In this document: positions 63,853-64,000 of the stretch, in pieces
How positions within the stretch are numbered: the stretch's first letter is position 1
Layout of the letters: each line of letters begins with the position of its first letter
DNA from: Pseudomonas pharyngis
GTDB taxonomy: Bacteria > Pseudomonadota > Gammaproteobacteria > Pseudomonadales > Pseudomonadaceae
Length of the DNA: 64,000 bases
Assembly: GCF_021602345.1 (NCBI RefSeq)
Contig: NZ_BQID01000010.1
Span: 1 to 64,000 of the forward strand
Direction: 5' to 3'
Made by a program: the position numbers and the translations under genes
The notes under the pieces: generated by a model
Seen by the model: only the letters and a program-made list of their open reading frames with translations
Database searches by the model: none
What the model was told of the DNA's origin: nothing

Positions 63853-64000
63853 TCAGGCTCTCCTAATCGGGGAATTGCTGGGTTATTGGATGTTGCACGC
63901 ATAACCTCAACGGAAACGATTTTCCGTATCTGCTCTTCGTATATGGTTCTGTCTTGCGAGCGCTCTAACTGGAGCCGATTGTATGTTTGCCGACTCAGGT
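63849..64000 (-). CDS. C-terminal part of a gene cut by the window edge
   Basis: An open minus-strand frame runs from the edge to the TGA at 63849-63851. The visible ~49 residues include NRLQLERSQDRTIYEEQIRK and end PAIPRLGEPE. The protein-like composition and the ATGA overlap with the next gene support it. The family is unknown. Confidence 0.55.
   Translation of the reverse strand, partial: LSRQTYNRLQLERSQDRTIYEEQIRKIVSVEVMRATSNNPAIPRLGEPE

Noticed and set aside
1-64000. tRNA, rRNA or CRISPR array
   Set aside because: No cloverleaf with a TTCGA-type loop and CCA-adjacent stem, no rRNA-like sequence and no regularly spaced repeats were seen. A covariance search would be decisive.

Overview
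The window reads as chromosome of a Pseudomonas of the P. fluorescens group. The evidence is GC-rich codon use in most genes, a TtgR/EmhR-controlled RND efflux operon, a PcaR-controlled beta-ketoadipate cluster whose PcaK and PcaR closely resemble the P. putida proteins as I remember them, Pseudomonas REP/REPIN repeats built on the GTGGGAGCGGGCTTGCTCGCGAA motif, and an OprD-family porin. No rRNA, tRNA, CRISPR array or complete IS element was seen.

Layout. 1-1.2 kb: an AT-richer orphan gene and empty sequence. 1.2-7.9 kb: emhR divergent from the efflux operon emhABC, with a TtgR-type operator between them. 8.2-10.4 kb: an OprD-type porin and a trans-aconitate methyltransferase-like gene. 10.5-21.6 kb: a minus-strand protocatechuate/beta-ketoadipate supercluster, transcribed right to left as pcaR, pcaK, pcaIJ, pcaF, pcaHG, pcaT, pcaB, pcaD, pcaC. 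It encodes uptake, ring cleavage by PcaHG, PcaB, PcaC, PcaD, PcaIJ and thiolase PcaF. Paired PcaR-like boxes lie before pcaI, pcaK and pcaR. 22-33 kb: a 66-aa protein, the Pit phosphate transporter, a repeat-rich gap, a 38-aa CcoM-like oxidase subunit preceded by ANR-type boxes, a LysR/RidA/aminotransferase unit, rapA and an MFS transporter. 33-40 kb: a CxxCxxCC protein, an MHYT-GGDEF-EAL protein, a 3-hydroxyisobutyrate dehydrogenase-family gene, a 733-aa tubulin/FtsZ-like protein and a DUF2288 gene. 40-45.4 kb: a high-affinity branched-chain amino acid ABC operon (livKHMGF). 45.5-48 kb: a four-gene DUF2282/DUF692/DUF2063/DoxX operon, the bufferin (gig-type) metal-responsive RiPP system. 48-54.6 kb: LysR/SDR pair, lipoprotein, FAD oxidoreductase, cysteine synthase-like enzyme and NhaA.

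From about 54.7 kb to the right edge the sequence changes: lower GC, more AT-rich gaps, orphan genes, broken reading frames and a serine recombinase. This is most likely a genomic island or a decayed prophage/integrative element. It holds an OB-fold lipoprotein-like gene, a DUF2971 gene, a junction of two gene fragments, an HExxH protein, a membrane-anchored protein, a Rap1a/Tai-like protein, the recombinase with a 36-bp dyad just upstream, an HTH protein and several small genes. The right boundary is not inside the window.

The two most interesting items are the chromosomal tubulin-like GTPase (37182-39383) and the bufferin operon (45510-47995). The regulatory sites and small genes were read directly from the bases. 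Family names come from sequence motifs and memory, not from database searches.
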